Part shown: piece by piece, positions 29,141-41,857 of the stretch | Layout of the letters: the number at the start of each line of letters is the position of its first letter | How positions within the stretch are numbered: the first letter of the stretch is position 1 | Assembly: GCA_021773245.1 (NCBI GenBank) | Contig: JAJFKK010000125.1 | Span: 1 to 57,748, forward strand | Reading direction: 5' to 3' | Length of the DNA: 57,748 nucleotides | Origin: Gammaproteobacteria bacterium | GTDB lineage: Bacteria > Pseudomonadota > Gammaproteobacteria > Eutrophobiales > Eutrophobiaceae | Notes under the pieces: model-generated | Databases searched by the model: none | What the model saw: only the letters and a program-made list of their open reading frames with translations | Told to the model about the DNA's origin: nothing | Position numbers and translations under genes: made by a program

Positions 29141-31409
29141 TTTACTATTGTCCTTGTTTATGGCAATTCCATTGCAGGCAGCCCAAGAATTTGTCATCGA
29201 AGATATTCGAGTCGAAGGCTTAGAACGAATTACACCTGGAACGGTTTTTAACTACCTCCCTATGAAAGTAGGAGATACATTTGATGATACCCGTTCATCT
29301 GAAGCGGTCAGAGCATTATTTAAAACGGGGCTTTTTGATGATGTAAGGCTTGAGAGAGACGGCAGCATTCTTGTCTTCGTTATAAAGGAACGTCCTGCTA
29401 TTGGATCTATTACGATGACAGGTAATGAAGATATTGATACGGATGATTTATTGGAAAACCTTAAACAATTTGGTTTTGCTGAAGGGCGAGTTTTTGTTCA
29501 GTCTCAATTAGATCAAACAGAACAGGAACTGGAACGACAGTATTATTCCTTAGGTAAATATGCAGTCAAAATCGAATCAACTGTAACGGAGCTTGATAAT
29601 AATCGCGTAGGAATTGTAATAGATGTTTCTGAAGGACTGGCGGCTAAAATTAAAAAAATTAATATTGTCGGAAATACAGTTTTTGAAGAAAAGAAATTAC
29701 TAAAGCAATTCAAGTTAAGCACGCCGACATGGCTTTCTTTTTATACAAAGAACGATCAATATTCTAAACAAAAACTTTCAGGTGATCTTGAAGCATTACG
29801 TTCTCACTATTTAGATAGTGGTTATTTAAATTTTAATATTGATTCAACCCAGGTTTCCATCACGCCTGATAAAAAGGATATTTATATCACAATTAATATT
29901 AGTGAAGGTGAACAATACACTGTTACAGATGTTAAATTGGCAGGTGATTTGATTTTGCCAGAAGAGAATTTGTTTAAACTAATCTCTATTGGCAGCGGCG
30001 AGCTTTTTTCTAGAAAAGAAGTGACAGGTAGCAGTAAAAGATTAACTGAGCGATTAGGTGAAGAAGGTTATTCGTTTGCAAATGTGAATTCTATTCCTGA
30101 TATAAATAAGGATGATAAAACGGTCTCAATTACCTTTTTCGTCGACCCGAGTAAACGTGTTTATGTTAGACGTGTTAATTTTTCTGGTAATTCAAAAACC
30201 AGAGATGAAGTTTTGCGTCAAGAAATGAGACAGCAAGAAGCCGCGTGGATATCTACAACTCAAGTTGAAAGAGGTAAGTTACGATTACAAAGAACAGGTT
30301 ACTTTAAGGATGTTAATGTAGATACTCCAGCAGTTCCAGGTACAACTGATCAGGTAGATGTTAATTATACTGTTGAAGAAGCACCAGGTGGACAAATAGG
30401 CTTGGGACTTGGCTTTTCTCAAGGCCAAGGAATAATACTTAATGCGAGTATTAGTCAGGATAATTTTTTAGGTAGTGGTAAAAGTATTAATTTTGGTTTT
30501 AATAACAGTAGTGTCAACACACGATACCAATTAGGATATTTTAATCCATTCTATACTGCGAGTGGTATAGGTCGTGGATTTAACGCATTCTATCGAAAGG
30601 TTGATGCCCAAGATGCTAATTTAGCAATTTATGAAACTAAAGAATTTGGCGGTTCAATGAGTTTCCGATTACCTGTTACAGAAAATAATTCGATAGGAAC
30701 TGAATTTTCATATACAAATACTGAACTTGATCTTGAGGGTTCTTCATCATCACAAATTAGTAATTTTGTTGCTCTAAATGGCGATACGTATGATTTATTA
30801 AAATTTGCCCTTAGTTTTTCGCACGATACTCGTAATAAAAGAGTTTTACCAGATAAAGGAGCATTACACAGTATTAGCACAGAAGTTTCATTGCCAAGTT
30901 TTGGCGACTCATTGCAATTTTATAAAATTGATTTAAAAACCCAATGGTTTAAAGACATATATAAAGATTTGGTCCTAACGTTAGGCGCGAATATTGGTTA
31001 TGGCGATAGTTATGGTGACACTACAGAACTTCCATTTTTCGAAAACTTTTTTGCTGGAGGTCCTCGTTCTGTTCGTGGATTTGAAGAGAATACGCTTGGC
31101 CCAAGAGATAGTGCAAATAGGCCATTAGGTGGAGACAGAAGGATTATTGCAAATGCAGAAGTAATTGTCCCTGTTCCTTTTCTAGCTGAATTTAAGAAAT
31201 CAGTTCGAGTATCTGGATTTGTTGATGCTGGTAATGTCTATGGCCCGGATGAAGATCTTGAATTTTCAGATATACGTTATTCAACAGGAGTTAGTGCTAT
31301 ATGGGTTTCTCCTTTTGGAGCTGTGAGCATGAGTATGTCACTGCCTGTTAACGAAAAGCCGACTGACGAAGTGCAGAACTTTCAATTCACATTTGGAACA
31401 TCATTTTAG
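29109..31409 (+). CDS. bamA: Outer membrane protein assembly factor BamA
   Basis: POTRA repeats (FVIEDIRVEGLERITPGTVFNYLP) and C-terminal barrel (GGPRSVRGFEENTLGP, terminal Phe). Confidence 0.96.
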   Translation: MRIKVNKLLYVLLLSLFMAIPLQAAQEFVIEDIRVEGLERITPGTVFNYLPMKVGDTFDDTRSSEAVRALFKTGLFDDVRLERDGSILVFVIKERPAIGSITMTGNEDIDTDDLLENLKQFGFAEGRVFVQSQLDQTEQELERQYYSLGKYAVKIESTVTELDNNRVGIVIDVSEGLAAKIKKINIVGNTVFEEKKLLKQFKLSTPTWLSFYTKNDQYSKQKLSGDLEALRSHYLDSGYLNFNIDSTQVSITPDKKDIYITINISEGEQYTVTDVKLAGDLILPEENLFKLISIGSGELFSRKEVTGSSKRLTERLGEEGYSFANVNSIPDINKDDKTVSITFFVDPSKRVYVRRVNFSGNSKTRDEVLRQEMRQQEAAWISTTQVERGKLRLQRTGYFKDVNVDTPAVPGTTDQVDVNYTVEEAPGGQIGLGLGFSQGQGIILNASISQDNFLGSGKSINFGFNNSSVNTRYQLGYFNPFYTASGIGRGFNAFYRKVDAQDANLAIYETKEFGGSMSFRLPVTENNSIGTEFSYTNTELDLEGSSSSQISNFVALNGDTYDLLKFALSFSHDTRNKRVLPDKGALHSISTEVSLPSFGDSLQFYKIDLKTQWFKDIYKDLVLTLGANIGYGDSYGDTTELPFFENFFAGGPRSVRGFEENTLGPRDSANRPLGGDRRIIANAEVIVPVPFLAEFKKSVRVSGFVDAGNVYGPDEDLEFSDIRYSTGVSAIWVSPFGAVSMSMSLPVNEKPTDEVQNFQFTFGTSF

Positions 31410-31430
31410 TTTTTTTGGAGTAATATATTA

Positions 31431-31937
31431 ATGAATAAATCGTTTAATTTTTCAATCTTAATTTTGTGCCTTTTTGTTTTTAATACACAAGCTTACGCAG
31501 AAGGTGTCCTGAAAATAGGCGCTGTACAAGTATTAAAAGTATTGCAGCAATCTCCTCAATATCAAGCGGCAGGAAAAGCGCTAGATAAAGAATTTGAACC
31601 AAGAAGTAAAATGCTTATTGCTGAACAAAAGAAAATTAAAGACCTTGAAGACAGGCTAGCTAAAGATAGAGCTATCATGTCAGAAGCAGAAGTTTCAAAA
31701 ATGGAAAGAGATGTTTTATCAAAAAGACGTGACACTAAACGCAGTCAGGATGAGTTTCGAGAAGATGTAAATTTCCGTCGTAATGAAGAATTAGCAAAAA
31801 TTCAAAAAACTATTTTAGAGGCTATCCAAAAAGTAGCTAAAGATAATAATTATGATGTTGTGCTGAGTGAAGGTGTTATTTATGCCAGTGATAAAGCTGA
31901 TATGACTAATTTAGTTATTGAATCATTGAATAAATAA
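31431..31937 (+). CDS. skp: Periplasmic chaperone Skp/OmpH
   Basis: Signal peptide, KIGAVQVLKVLQQSPQYQAAGKALDKEF, position between bamA and lpxD. Confidence 0.92.
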   Translation: MNKSFNFSILILCLFVFNTQAYAEGVLKIGAVQVLKVLQQSPQYQAAGKALDKEFEPRSKMLIAEQKKIKDLEDRLAKDRAIMSEAEVSKMERDVLSKRRDTKRSQDEFREDVNFRRNEELAKIQKTILEAIQKVAKDNNYDVVLSEGVIYASDKADMTNLVIESLNK

Positions 31938-31989
31938 TCTAATAGTAACTTATTGCATAAATAACTGATAACCATCGAGTAATGTTTTT

Positions 31990-32985
31990 ATGTCAGCAAC
32001 ACTTGGAGAATTATCAGAAATAAGCGGAGCAAAGTTGGAAGGTGATGCTGACTGCGTAATCAATGTTGTAAATACGCTACGGATGGCAAAGAAAGGTGAA
32101 ATATCATTTTTATCTAATCGACATTATGCTCATCAATTACCTCTGACTAATGCCTCAGCAGTTATTTTAGCAGAAGAAGATTTAAAAAATTGTCCAACCA
32201 GTTCTTTAGTTACCGAAACGCCCTATTTAGCATATGCTAAAATTGCAAATTATCTTTACCCAGCTATTGAGTCCTCAGGTTCCATTGATAAAAGTGCGGT
32301 AATTGGCTCAGAGAGCAAAATTGATGATTCAGTAATAGTTTCAGCTAATGTTGTTATAGGTGACAACGTAATAGTCGGTGCTGGAACATTCATTGGACCC
32401 GGATGCGTAATAGAAGACAATGTTGTTATTGGTGAAAATACTTCGTTACTAGCAAACATATCAATACGCTATGGCGTTGTTATCGGAAAATATGTAACTC
32501 TCCACCCTGGTGTTGTTATAGGCGCAGATGGTTTTGGTATGGCGCAAGAAAATGGAGAATGGTTAAACATACCGCAAATTGGTTCAGTCAAAATTGCTGA
32601 TAAAGTAGATGTTGGCGCAAACTCGACAATTGATCGAGGAGCGATAGAAGATACTATTATTAGTAAAGGGGTGAAGATTGATAATCAGGTTCAAATAGGA
32701 CACAACGTGATTATTGGTGAGCATACAGCGATCGCAGGCTGTACAGGTATTGCCGGAAGCACTGTAATTGGAAAACGCTGTATGATTGGCGGTGCTGTAT
32801 CTATTAGCGGTCATATAAAAATAGCTGATGATGTCATGATAACGGGAATGTCGGGTGTTGCGAATTCAATAAAATCTCCAGGTGTTTATTCTTCTGGAAT
32901 TCCTATTACAGAAAATAAGGTATGGAGAAGAAATGTTATTCGTTTTAAAAACCTTGATGCACTCTTTAAAAAATTAATGAAATAA
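31990..32985 (+). CDS. lpxD: UDP-3-O-acylglucosamine N-acyltransferase
   Basis: Hexapeptide repeats, [50 protein letters not shown]. Confidence 0.96.
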   Translation: MSATLGELSEISGAKLEGDADCVINVVNTLRMAKKGEISFLSNRHYAHQLPLTNASAVILAEEDLKNCPTSSLVTETPYLAYAKIANYLYPAIESSGSIDKSAVIGSESKIDDSVIVSANVVIGDNVIVGAGTFIGPGCVIEDNVVIGENTSLLANISIRYGVVIGKYVTLHPGVVIGADGFGMAQENGEWLNIPQIGSVKIADKVDVGANSTIDRGAIEDTIISKGVKIDNQVQIGHNVIIGEHTAIAGCTGIAGSTVIGKRCMIGGAVSISGHIKIADDVMITGMSGVANSIKSPGVYSSGIPITENKVWRRNVIRFKNLDALFKKLMK

Positions 32986-32999
32986 AGGTAGAAATATTC

Positions 33000-33455
33000 A
33001 TGCAAGATGCTTCATCCATAATTGATATTGAAAAAATAAAAACTATTCTGCCTCATCGCTATCCTTTTTTATTAGTTGACCGTGTGTTTGAAGTAGAAGA
33101 AGGCAAACGAATTAAAACATTAAAGAATGTAACTATTAATGAGCCATTCTTCCAAGGGCACTTCCCAAATAAATCTGTCATGCCAGGAGTTTTAATTATC
33201 GAAGCTTTTGCTCAATCTGCTGCTCTGCTTGGTGCGTTAGGTTTTGATGAAAACAGAGTATCTGAAGATGATTTATATTATTTAGTTGGTGTGGATAAAA
33301 CGCGATTTAGAAAACCCGTTGGTCCCGGTGATCAATTAATTATGGATGTCGAGTTTTTAACAGTGAAAAGAAATATTTGGAAGTTTCATGCTTCTGCATA
33401 TGTAGATTCAAAGTTAGTAGCTTCAGCTGAGTTATTAACGACACTCATGGAATAG
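33000..33455 (+). CDS. fabZ: 3-hydroxyacyl-ACP dehydratase FabZ
   Basis: [36 protein letters not shown]. Confidence 0.97.
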   Translation: MQDASSIIDIEKIKTILPHRYPFLLVDRVFEVEEGKRIKTLKNVTINEPFFQGHFPNKSVMPGVLIIEAFAQSAALLGALGFDENRVSEDDLYYLVGVDKTRFRKPVGPGDQLIMDVEFLTVKRNIWKFHASAYVDSKLVASAELLTTLME

Positions 33456-33459
33456 ATCC

Positions 33460-34233
33460 ATGATTCATCCAACAGCTATTATTCATCCTGATGCTAAATT
33501 ACATTCAGATGTAACTATAGGCGCTTATTCAGTCATAGGTGCTAATGTATCAATTGATTCAGGAACGAAAATAGAATCCCATGTAGTTATTAATGGCCCA
33601 ACTAAAATAGGATCGAATAATGAGATCTTTTCTTTTAGTTCCTTAGGTGGTGATCCTCAAGACAAAAAGTATCAAGGAGAAATTGATTCAATATTGGAAA
33701 TAGGATCAAATAATACCATCCGTGAATATGTTTCAATTAATAGAGGTACGGGTGATGGCGGTGGTAAAACGGTTATAGGTAATGATAATTGGATTATGGC
33801 TTATGTACACATTGCTCATGACTGCATTGTTGGCAATAGTACAATATTTGCTAATAATGCAACGCTTGCAGGACATGTAACGATAGATGATTTTGCCATT
33901 CTTGGTGGTTTTACAGGTGTACATCAGTTTTGTCGCATCGGTAGTTATAGTTTTTCCGCAATTTCATCTGTAATCGTTAAAGATGTCCCACCTTATGTTT
34001 TAGTTTCCGGAAATACAGCAAAGCCATCAGGTCTTAACCGTGAAGGTTTGAAACGACATGGCTTTAATTCAGAAACGATCAATATTTTACGAAAAGCGTA
34101 TAAAGCGATATATCGTGAAGGCTTAATTCTTAAAGATGCATTGGATATCTTATCTGAACTCTCAGCTGAATCAGACAAAGTAGATATAATGCGTTCGTTC
34201 ATTGCTTCCTCAGAACGCGGAATTGTCAGATAA
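33460..34233 (+). CDS. lpxA: UDP-N-acetylglucosamine acyltransferase
   Basis: MIHPTAIIHPDAKL, GGDPQDKKYQGE, EYVSINRGT. Confidence 0.97.
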   Translation: MIHPTAIIHPDAKLHSDVTIGAYSVIGANVSIDSGTKIESHVVINGPTKIGSNNEIFSFSSLGGDPQDKKYQGEIDSILEIGSNNTIREYVSINRGTGDGGGKTVIGNDNWIMAYVHIAHDCIVGNSTIFANNATLAGHVTIDDFAILGGFTGVHQFCRIGSYSFSAISSVIVKDVPPYVLVSGNTAKPSGLNREGLKRHGFNSETINILRKAYKAIYREGLILKDALDILSELSAESDKVDIMRSFIASSERGIVR

Positions 34234-34258
34234 CGACATATTCATTAAAAATAATTCA

Positions 34259-35395
34259 ATGATACGTATAGGTCTAGTCGCAGGTGAAGCATCAGGCGAT
34301 ATTTTAGGCGCAGGTTTAATAAATGAAATAACTAAGAATGTAGAAAACCTTTCTGTGGAAGGGATAGGCGGGGAAAAACTTACCTTAACAGGAATGAAAA
34401 TATTATTTCCAATGGAACGTTTATCAGTTATGGGCTTTACCGAAGTGTTAGGCCGATACAGAGAGTTAAAAGGAATTAGAAATAAACTTAGAGATCATTA
34501 TATTAAAAATCCTCCTGATGTGTTTATAGGTATTGATGCCCCTGATTTTAACTTAGGTTTGGAAAAAGAATTACGTGAAGCTGGAATTAAAACAGTGCAT
34601 TACGTTAGCCCTTCCGTTTATGCATGGCGTGAATATAGAATAAAAAATATAAGTAAAGCAGTGGATTTAATGTTAAGCCTTTTTCCATTCGAATCAGAAA
34701 TATACAATAAATATAATGTTTTAAATCGATATGTCGGTCATCCTCTGGCAGATGATATAAGTAGTAACATTAATGTAGATGAAGCAAGGCAGGCATTAAA
34801 GCTGCCTAGAGATAAAAAAATTGTTGCTCTTTTGCCAGGTAGTCGATTATCAGAAGTTAAAAAAATAGCTGCACCATTATTAAAAGCTGCGGAGCTTTCA
34901 AGTAAAGTAAATAATAACCTTTATTTTGTAAGTAGCTTAATAAATAAAAAAACTCTTAACAGTTTTAATGAGATAAAAAAACAAGTCGCCCCCAATTTAA
35001 ATATTGATGTGCACCTCGATAAAACACATCGTGTGATGGAGGCAGCAGATATTATTATGCTAGCTTCTGGTACAGCTACACTTGAAGCGATGCTGTTTAA
35101 TAAACCAATGATCGTTACTTATCGGCTATCTTGGCTAACACATGTGATTGTCAAAATGTTAGCTAAAATCCCTTATGCCTCTTTGCCTAATATATTAGCG
35201 GGTAAGAGAATTGTTCCTGAATACCTGCAATATGAGTGCACAGCAGAAAACTTATCTAATGAATTGAATAGTTTGCTATCTTCAGATGAAAAAATTGAGA
35301 AGATGAAAGTGGCGTTTACTGGATTATCTAAACAACTTAGAAAAGGTGCGAATAAACAAGCAGCGATTGCTGTAATGGAGTTACTTAACCGTTGA
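34259..35395 (+). CDS. lpxB: Lipid-A-disaccharide synthase
   Basis: [48 protein letters not shown]; start chosen at [13 protein letters not shown]. Confidence 0.95.
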   Translation: MIRIGLVAGEASGDILGAGLINEITKNVENLSVEGIGGEKLTLTGMKILFPMERLSVMGFTEVLGRYRELKGIRNKLRDHYIKNPPDVFIGIDAPDFNLGLEKELREAGIKTVHYVSPSVYAWREYRIKNISKAVDLMLSLFPFESEIYNKYNVLNRYVGHPLADDISSNINVDEARQALKLPRDKKIVALLPGSRLSEVKKIAAPLLKAAELSSKVNNNLYFVSSLINKKTLNSFNEIKKQVAPNLNIDVHLDKTHRVMEAADIIMLASGTATLEAMLFNKPMIVTYRLSWLTHVIVKMLAKIPYASLPNILAGKRIVPEYLQYECTAENLSNELNSLLSSDEKIEKMKVAFTGLSKQLRKGANKQAAIAVMELLNR

Positions 35396-35991
35396 TGAAA
35401 ATGCCAGATCTTTCATTTCTAAATAGTGTTGAATTATTGGCGGGAGTTGATGAAGTAGGAAGAGGGCCGTTGGCGGGTCCAGTCGTTGCTGCCGCCGTGA
35501 TTCTTGATCCGGAAAAATCAATTATGGGATTAAATGATTCGAAAAAAATATCAGCAAAGAAGCGTGAGTCAATTTCAAATGAAATAAAAGCTAATGCTTT
35601 GGCATGGTCATTAGGACGAGCCGAAGTTGAGGAAATTGATGAAATAAATATTCTTCAGGCAAGTCTGTTAGCAATGAAAAGAGCGGTTGAACTACTAAAA
35701 ATCTCTCCAAATATTGTTGCAGTTGATGGGCAATACACGCCAGATGTTAATTATGAAAAAATTGCTATTATTAAAGGTGATAGCCTGGTTCCAGCGATTA
35801 GCGCTGCATCAATCATTGCAAAAGTAGCACGAGACAATGAAATGATACAATTTGAAGATGTTTATCCAGGCTATGGGTTTTCATCTCATAAAGGCTATCC
35901 AACAAAAAAACATATTGAAGCATTACAAAAATTAGGAATTACTGATATTCATCGTCGAAGCTTTTCTCCTGTTGCTAAATACATTTCGTAA
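35395..35991 (+). CDS. rnhB: Ribonuclease HII
   Basis: [55 protein letters not shown]. Confidence 0.96.
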   Translation: MKMPDLSFLNSVELLAGVDEVGRGPLAGPVVAAAVILDPEKSIMGLNDSKKISAKKRESISNEIKANALAWSLGRAEVEEIDEINILQASLLAMKRAVELLKISPNIVAVDGQYTPDVNYEKIAIIKGDSLVPAISAASIIAKVARDNEMIQFEDVYPGYGFSSHKGYPTKKHIEALQKLGITDIHRRSFSPVAKYIS

Positions 35992-36002
35992 TATTTACTA
36001 AT

Positions 36003-39000
36003 ATGAGTTTTGTGCATTTACATCTTCATTCAGAATTCTCATTAATTGATGGGATGATTAAAGTTGATCAGCTGGCCAAAAAAGCAGCACAACTGTCTAT
36101 GCCTGCGATGGCTGTCACAGAACAACATCATACATTTTCTGCGGTGAAGTTTTATCGTGCAATGCAAAATGTAGGTGTAAAACCGTTAATTGGATCTGAG
36201 ATAAAGGTTGTCGATGAGAATATTAAAGAAGCATTTAATCTTATCCTTATGTGTCAACATTTCGAAGGTTTTCAAAGTCTATCTCGACTAATAACGAAAA
36301 GTTATACCGAAGGACAACGGCGAGGAATCCCTTATGTAAATTACGAATGGCTTAAAGATAATAGTGAAGGACTTATCGCTATTGATTGTGCTGATAACGG
36401 TAGTTTTTCAAATTTAATTCCATTACAAGATGAATCTAAAATAGAAAAAAGCTGTGAAAGTATCATGTCTATTTTTCCTGATAGATATTATTTTGAGTTA
36501 CAGAGAATAGGTGCAAAAGGACAAAATAATCATATAAGCCAAGCTATAAAATATGCTGAGAAATTCAATATTCCAGTTGTGGCGAGTAATAATTCACGAT
36601 TTCTTGATGAAGATGATTTTGATGCTCATGAAACACGCGTCTGTATCAATCAGGGTTATACATTAAATGATGCCAGACGGCCTAAACAATATACACCTCA
36701 ACAGTACGTTCGCTCTTCTGAAGAAATGCATGAGCTCTTTTCTGATATTCCTGAAGCTATAGAAAACACTGTAAAAATTGCACAACGGTGCAATATAGAA
36801 TTTTGTTTAGGTGAAAACTTCTTGCCACATTTTCCAGTAAATGAAAATGAAACAGAAGATGAAAGATTAATTGCTGATGCAAAGTCAGGCTTGTTAAAAA
36901 TCATTGAAGATGAACAACGGATAACTGAAGAAAATAAAGCAGAATACTTTTCAAGATTGGATATAGAAATTGATGTTATTACCAAAATGGGTTTTTCGGG
37001 TTATTTTCTCATCGTTGCTGATTTTATTCGCTGGGCAAAAGAACATGGCATTCCTGTTGGCCCAGGACGAGGATCTGGTGCTGGTTCGCTTGTCGCATAT
37101 GCCTTGGATATAACTGAGTTAGATCCTCTTGAGTATGATTTACTATTTGAGCGTTTTTTAAATCCAGAACGCGTATCTTTACCTGATTTTGATATCGACT
37201 TCTGTATGGACCGACGAGATGAAGTTATTGAGTATGTTGCTATGAAATATGGTCGTGACCATGTTTCGCAAATTATTACTTATGGCACCATGGCAGCAAA
37301 AGCAGTGATCAGAGATGTTGGCAGGGCATTAGGTTTTCCTTACGGATTTGTCGATCAAATAGCGAAGCTTATTCCATTTGATTTAAACATGACGCTTGAA
37401 AGAGCAATGGATGAGGAGAAAGAACTAAGTCGACGTTATAAGTCAGAAGAGGATGTTAAATCCTTATTTGATTTAGCGAGAAAACTTGAAGGATTATCAC
37501 GAAATGCGGGACGTCATGCTGGAGGTCTTGTTATTGCTCCTAAACCTTTGTCAGATTATATGCCGTTATATTGTGAAGAAGGATCTCAATCAACAGTAAC
37601 ACAATTTGATATGGGTGATGTTGAATCTATAGGACTAGTTAAATTTGATTTTCTTGGATTAAGAACGTTGACTATCATAAATTGGGCTCTTCGAGATATT
37701 AATAGAATAAAAAAACAAAATAATGAAAAAGAAATAAACATAAGAAAAATACCACTTGATGATTCTGCAACATACGCATTAATTCAACGTATGGATACTA
37801 CTGCTGTATTTCAATTGGAATCGGATGGTATGAAAAAATTAGTAAGCCGTTTGAAGCCAGATGTCTTTGATGATCTCATTGCGCTTGTCGCGTTATTCCG
37901 ACCAGGACCATTACAGTCTGGCATGGTTGATGATTTTGTTGATAGAAAACATGGTAGAGCACGCGTAACGTATATGCATGATGATTTAGAGTTTGCTCTT
38001 AAGCCTACTTATGGCGTTATCCTATATCAAGAACAAGTAATGCAAATTGCTCAGGTTTTAGCAGGTTATACATTAGGTTCAGCGGACATGTTGCGTCGTG
38101 CTATGGGTAAAAAGAAACCAGAAGAAATGGCAAAACAAAGAGAAATATTCACTCAAGGTTCAGTGAATAGAGGTGTAGATGAAAGACAGGCAACAATGAT
38201 TTTCGATCTAATGGAAAAGTTTGCTGGTTATGGTTTTAATAAATCTCATTCTGCCGCTTATGCTCTTGTCGCATATCAAACAGCTTGGTTGAAAGCACAT
38301 TATCCTGCTGCATTTATGGCTGCAGTATTATCTTCCGACATGGATAACACAGATAAAGTTGTTATGTTATTCGAAGAGACACGCAGAATGAAAATAGATG
38401 TTGTGCCACCATCAGTTAATGAAAGTTTTTATAGTTTTACGATTATAAATGAAAAGAGCATTCAGTACGGTTTAGGTGCAATAAAAGGAGTAGGCGCTGC
38501 AGCAATAGATAACATTATTATAGAGCGCGAAGAAAATGGACCTTATGAAAACTTATTTGATCTGTGTAAGCGAATCGATCTTAGAAAAGCAAATAAGAGA
38601 GTGCTCGATGCATTAATAAAGTCTGGCGCGATGGATTCACTTGGCGCAGGTAGAAGTACCTTGAATGAAAACTTGTCAAAAGCAACTTCTATGGCCGAGC
38701 AGCATAATAAAGATATCGATAGTGGTCAAAATGATATGTTCGGTTTAGAAGCGACATCTAATGCGAATGAGAAAGAGGATTCTTCTTCAGCATATGACGT
38801 TGTTAAAGAATGGGATGATAAGCAGCGGGTCATGTTTGAAAAAGATACTCTAGGATTCTATTTGTCTGGTCATCCGATTAATCGATATAAGCAAGAACTT
38901 TCAAAGATAACACGTAAGTTATATGGTTTAAAAACTGGTGAGGTAAAAGTTGCTGGATATATTATGAGTATTAGAAAGTCAGGAATGAGAGAAGAGTATG

Positions 39001-39485
39001 ATGTCAAAATTGATGATAATACTTCTCGAAAAGTTGTCGTTGTTAAAGCAGGTGATTATGAAAAATACAGGAATTATTTAATCAAAGATCATTTGATTAT
39101 AGTGAATGGTCGAGCCAGAAATGATGAATATTATGAAGGCGGTATTAAAATTTTAGCAGATTCTATTTTTACAATAGAGGATGTTCGTAAATCAGATAAC
39201 CCCTTTAATCTTTCAAGTTCGCTGAAGTTAACATTATATGAGTCGCAAATGACTAACGGGATGATTAATAATATAAAGAATATATTGCAGAAATATAATC
39301 ACGATGTTTCAAATGTAATAGTAAAATATGTGAAGTCAGATGCTGTCGGATTAGTGCCATTTGGCAAAGAGTGGAATGTAAGAATCAGTGACGATCTGAT
39401 AGACGATTTAATGAATATACTTGATATGAAACAGGTTGAAATCGAGTATAATCCAAAAGCTAAAAATAATAACGATTTGATTTAA
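36003..39485 (+). CDS. dnaE: DNA polymerase III alpha subunit
   Basis: [18 protein letters not shown] domain, [32 protein letters not shown]. Confidence 0.98.
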   Translation: MSFVHLHLHSEFSLIDGMIKVDQLAKKAAQLSMPAMAVTEQHHTFSAVKFYRAMQNVGVKPLIGSEIKVVDENIKEAFNLILMCQHFEGFQSLSRLITKSYTEGQRRGIPYVNYEWLKDNSEGLIAIDCADNGSFSNLIPLQDESKIEKSCESIMSIFPDRYYFELQRIGAKGQNNHISQAIKYAEKFNIPVVASNNSRFLDEDDFDAHETRVCINQGYTLNDARRPKQYTPQQYVRSSEEMHELFSDIPEAIENTVKIAQRCNIEFCLGENFLPHFPVNENETEDERLIADAKSGLLKIIEDEQRITEENKAEYFSRLDIEIDVITKMGFSGYFLIVADFIRWAKEHGIPVGPGRGSGAGSLVAYALDITELDPLEYDLLFERFLNPERVSLPDFDIDFCMDRRDEVIEYVAMKYGRDHVSQIITYGTMAAKAVIRDVGRALGFPYGFVDQIAKLIPFDLNMTLERAMDEEKELSRRYKSEEDVKSLFDLARKLEGLSRNAGRHAGGLVIAPKPLSDYMPLYCEEGSQSTVTQFDMGDVESIGLVKFDFLGLRTLTIINWALRDINRIKKQNNEKEINIRKIPLDDSATYALIQRMDTTAVFQLESDGMKKLVSRLKPDVFDDLIALVALFRPGPLQSGMVDDFVDRKHGRARVTYMHDDLEFALKPTYGVILYQEQVMQIAQVLAGYTLGSADMLRRAMGKKKPEEMAKQREIFTQGSVNRGVDERQATMIFDLMEKFAGYGFNKSHSAAYALVAYQTAWLKAHYPAAFMAAVLSSDMDNTDKVVMLFEETRRMKIDVVPPSVNESFYSFTIINEKSIQYGLGAIKGVGAAAIDNIIIEREENGPYENLFDLCKRIDLRKANKRVLDALIKSGAMDSLGAGRSTLNENLSKATSMAEQHNKDIDSGQNDMFGLEATSNANEKEDSSSAYDVVKEWDDKQRVMFEKDTLGFYLSGHPINRYKQELSKITRKLYGLKTGEVKVAGYIMSIRKSGMREEYDVKIDDNTSRKVVVVKAGDYEKYRNYLIKDHLIIVNGRARNDEYYEGGIKILADSIFTIEDVRKSDNPFNLSSSLKLTLYESQMTNGMINNIKNILQKYNHDVSNVIVKYVKSDAVGLVPFGKEWNVRISDDLIDDLMNILDMKQVEIEYNPKAKNNNDLI

Positions 39486-39487
39486 AT

Positions 39488-40441
39488 ATGAATTTCCTTG
39501 ATTTTGAACAGCCTATTGCCGAACTCGAAGCCAAAATTGAAGAGCTGCGACATGTCGGTAATGATAAAGAAATAAATATTAACGAAGAGATTTCTCGGTT
39601 AAAAAAGCGTAGTTCTGAGCTAACCGAGTCGATATTCTCATCTTTGAGTTCCTGGCAGGTATCACAGTTATCCAGGCATCCTCAGCGCCCATATACGCAG
39701 GATTATATTAATAGAATTTTTACTGATTTCGAAGAATTACATGGGGAAAGATATTTTGCAGATGATGCTGCCATTATCGCTGGGATAGCGCGTATTGATG
39801 ATATCCCGGTTGCGGTCATAGGACATCAGAAAGGTCGTGATACGAAGGATAGAATTAAGCGAAATTACGGAATGCCTAAACCGGAGGGTTATCGTAAAGC
39901 TTTGAGAATTATGAAGTTGGCTGAACGATTTGGCTTGCCGGTATTAACTTTTATTGATACACCCGGTGCTTATCCTGGTATTGATGCCGAGGAACGTGGA
40001 CAAAGTGAAGCAATCGCAAGAAATTTAATGGAGATGTCTGAATTAAAAACTCCGATTGTTGCAACGGTGATAGGAGAAGGTGGTTCAGGCGGGGCATTAG
40101 CAATTGGAGTCGCAGATCGATTATTAATGCTTCAATACAGTACTTTTTCAGTTATTTCACCAGAGGGCTGTGCTTCTATTCTTTGGAAAAGTGCTGATAA
40201 AGCAAAGGATGCTGCAGAGATCATGGGTATAACAGCGCCGCGCTTAAGTGAACTTGGACTAATTGATCGCATTGTAAATGAACCACTGGGTGGTGCGCAT
40301 CGGAATTTTGATGAAGCAGCAAAAGAAATGAAGAGTGTTTTACTCGAAGAGTTGAAGCAATTAAATCAATTTCCAACTAGTGAAATAGTAAGTCAGAGAC
40401 AAGAGAAGTTAAGAAAAATTGGTGAGTTTAAACAAAATTAG
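39488..40441 (+). CDS. accA: Acetyl-CoA carboxylase carboxyltransferase alpha subunit
   Basis: [61 protein letters not shown]. Confidence 0.97.
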   Translation: MNFLDFEQPIAELEAKIEELRHVGNDKEININEEISRLKKRSSELTESIFSSLSSWQVSQLSRHPQRPYTQDYINRIFTDFEELHGERYFADDAAIIAGIARIDDIPVAVIGHQKGRDTKDRIKRNYGMPKPEGYRKALRIMKLAERFGLPVLTFIDTPGAYPGIDAEERGQSEAIARNLMEMSELKTPIVATVIGEGGSGGALAIGVADRLLMLQYSTFSVISPEGCASILWKSADKAKDAAEIMGITAPRLSELGLIDRIVNEPLGGAHRNFDEAAKEMKSVLLEELKQLNQFPTSEIVSQRQEKLRKIGEFKQN

Positions 40442-40495
40442 TTTTTAACATGTTTGGGCTTGTTAAAACTAAATTTAGTTGAGCCATATAAGCAC

Positions 40496-41857
40496 ATGAA
40501 TAAACCTGCGTCGACGACATCCCTTAGTAAAGATAATTTACTGTCTGTATTAAATCAGATATCTAATTCAAACAAGTATTGGCTTGCCTGCAGTGGCGGC
40601 ATGGATTCCTGTGTTCTATTACACCTCTTTTATTTAATCAAAGACGAAATAAAGCAAGATATAGAAGTGTTGTACGTTAATCATGGTCTGCAAGAAGATG
40701 CTGATAAATGGGCAATTTTTTGTGAAAAGCAATGTAAGGATTATGACTTTAATTTCTCTCATCTTCGAGTTGTTGAAGATTGTCCAAAAGGAAGAAGTGT
40801 TGAAGAATGGGCAAGGGAAAAGCGTTATAAATTAATTGAAGAAGTAATGGGAGATAATGAGGTGCTTTTTACTGCTCATCATCAAGATGATCAAGTTGAA
40901 ACATTTTTTCTTCAAGCTTTGAGAGGTGCAGGGCCAAGAGGTTTAGCGTCTATGCCTTTGATTAAGAAAAAAGAAAAAATAATTCATGTAAGACCATTAT
41001 TAGATTATTCGCAAGAATATTTAAAGTCTTATGCCGAATACCATAAGTTAATTTGGCAGACTGACAAGAGTAACTCAGACTGTCGATATGATAGAAATTA
41101 TTTCCGGCACAAATTAGCACCATTAATTGAAGAAAGATGGCCTGCCTACAGAGAAACGATAGGTCGCTTAATAAATAACCAAAAAGAATATAAAATATTA
41201 CTTGATGAAATAGCTTCTGAAGATTTAAAACTTGCACAACATAAAAGCTTAAATATGCTTAATCTTAATGCTGTTCAAAAATTAACGGCAGAAAGACAGA
41301 AGAATCTCATGTTTTTCTGGTTGAAAGAAATAAGTTTAGATATTCCTGGTTCTCGACATGCTAAAAAAATAATTTCTGACATTATTACTTCCCGAGAAGA
41401 TAGTTCGCCTTGTCTAAATTGGGCAAATACAGAGGTAAGACGCTATAAGAATATTTTGTATGCATCAGAGCTTACTGTAGAACATGATATCGATATTGAA
41501 TATAAATGGAACCTTAAAGAAGATTTGGCTGTTTTAAATGGGATACTTATGGCTAAGTCAGAATATGGTGTAGGGATATCTCAAAAAAAAGTTGCTGGCG
41601 CTGAATTTATTGTTCGTTATAGAAAAGGTGGTGAGAAAATTCAGCCAAGGAATTCTTCTCATACGAAAACAGTGAAACAATTATTTCAGGAATCTTCGGT
41701 ATTACCCTGGTTGCGTGATACGGTACCTCTTATTTATATTAATGGTGAATTAGCCGCAATTCCTGGCTTTTGTATAGGCGAACGTTATTCAGCCGGTGAA
41801 GATGAAACCTCATGGAATATACATTGGTCTGGTTATGAAAACGTGGTTCAGAATTAA
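40496..41857 (+). CDS. tilS: tRNA(Ile)-lysidine synthase
   Basis: ACSGGMDSCVLLHL, YVNHGL, TAHHQDDQVETFFLQALRGAGPRGLASM. Confidence 0.93.
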   Translation: MNKPASTTSLSKDNLLSVLNQISNSNKYWLACSGGMDSCVLLHLFYLIKDEIKQDIEVLYVNHGLQEDADKWAIFCEKQCKDYDFNFSHLRVVEDCPKGRSVEEWAREKRYKLIEEVMGDNEVLFTAHHQDDQVETFFLQALRGAGPRGLASMPLIKKKEKIIHVRPLLDYSQEYLKSYAEYHKLIWQTDKSNSDCRYDRNYFRHKLAPLIEERWPAYRETIGRLINNQKEYKILLDEIASEDLKLAQHKSLNMLNLNAVQKLTAERQKNLMFFWLKEISLDIPGSRHAKKIISDIITSREDSSPCLNWANTEVRRYKNILYASELTVEHDIDIEYKWNLKEDLAVLNGILMAKSEYGVGISQKKVAGAEFIVRYRKGGEKIQPRNSSHTKTVKQLFQESSVLPWLRDTVPLIYINGELAAIPGFCIGERYSAGEDETSWNIHWSGYENVVQN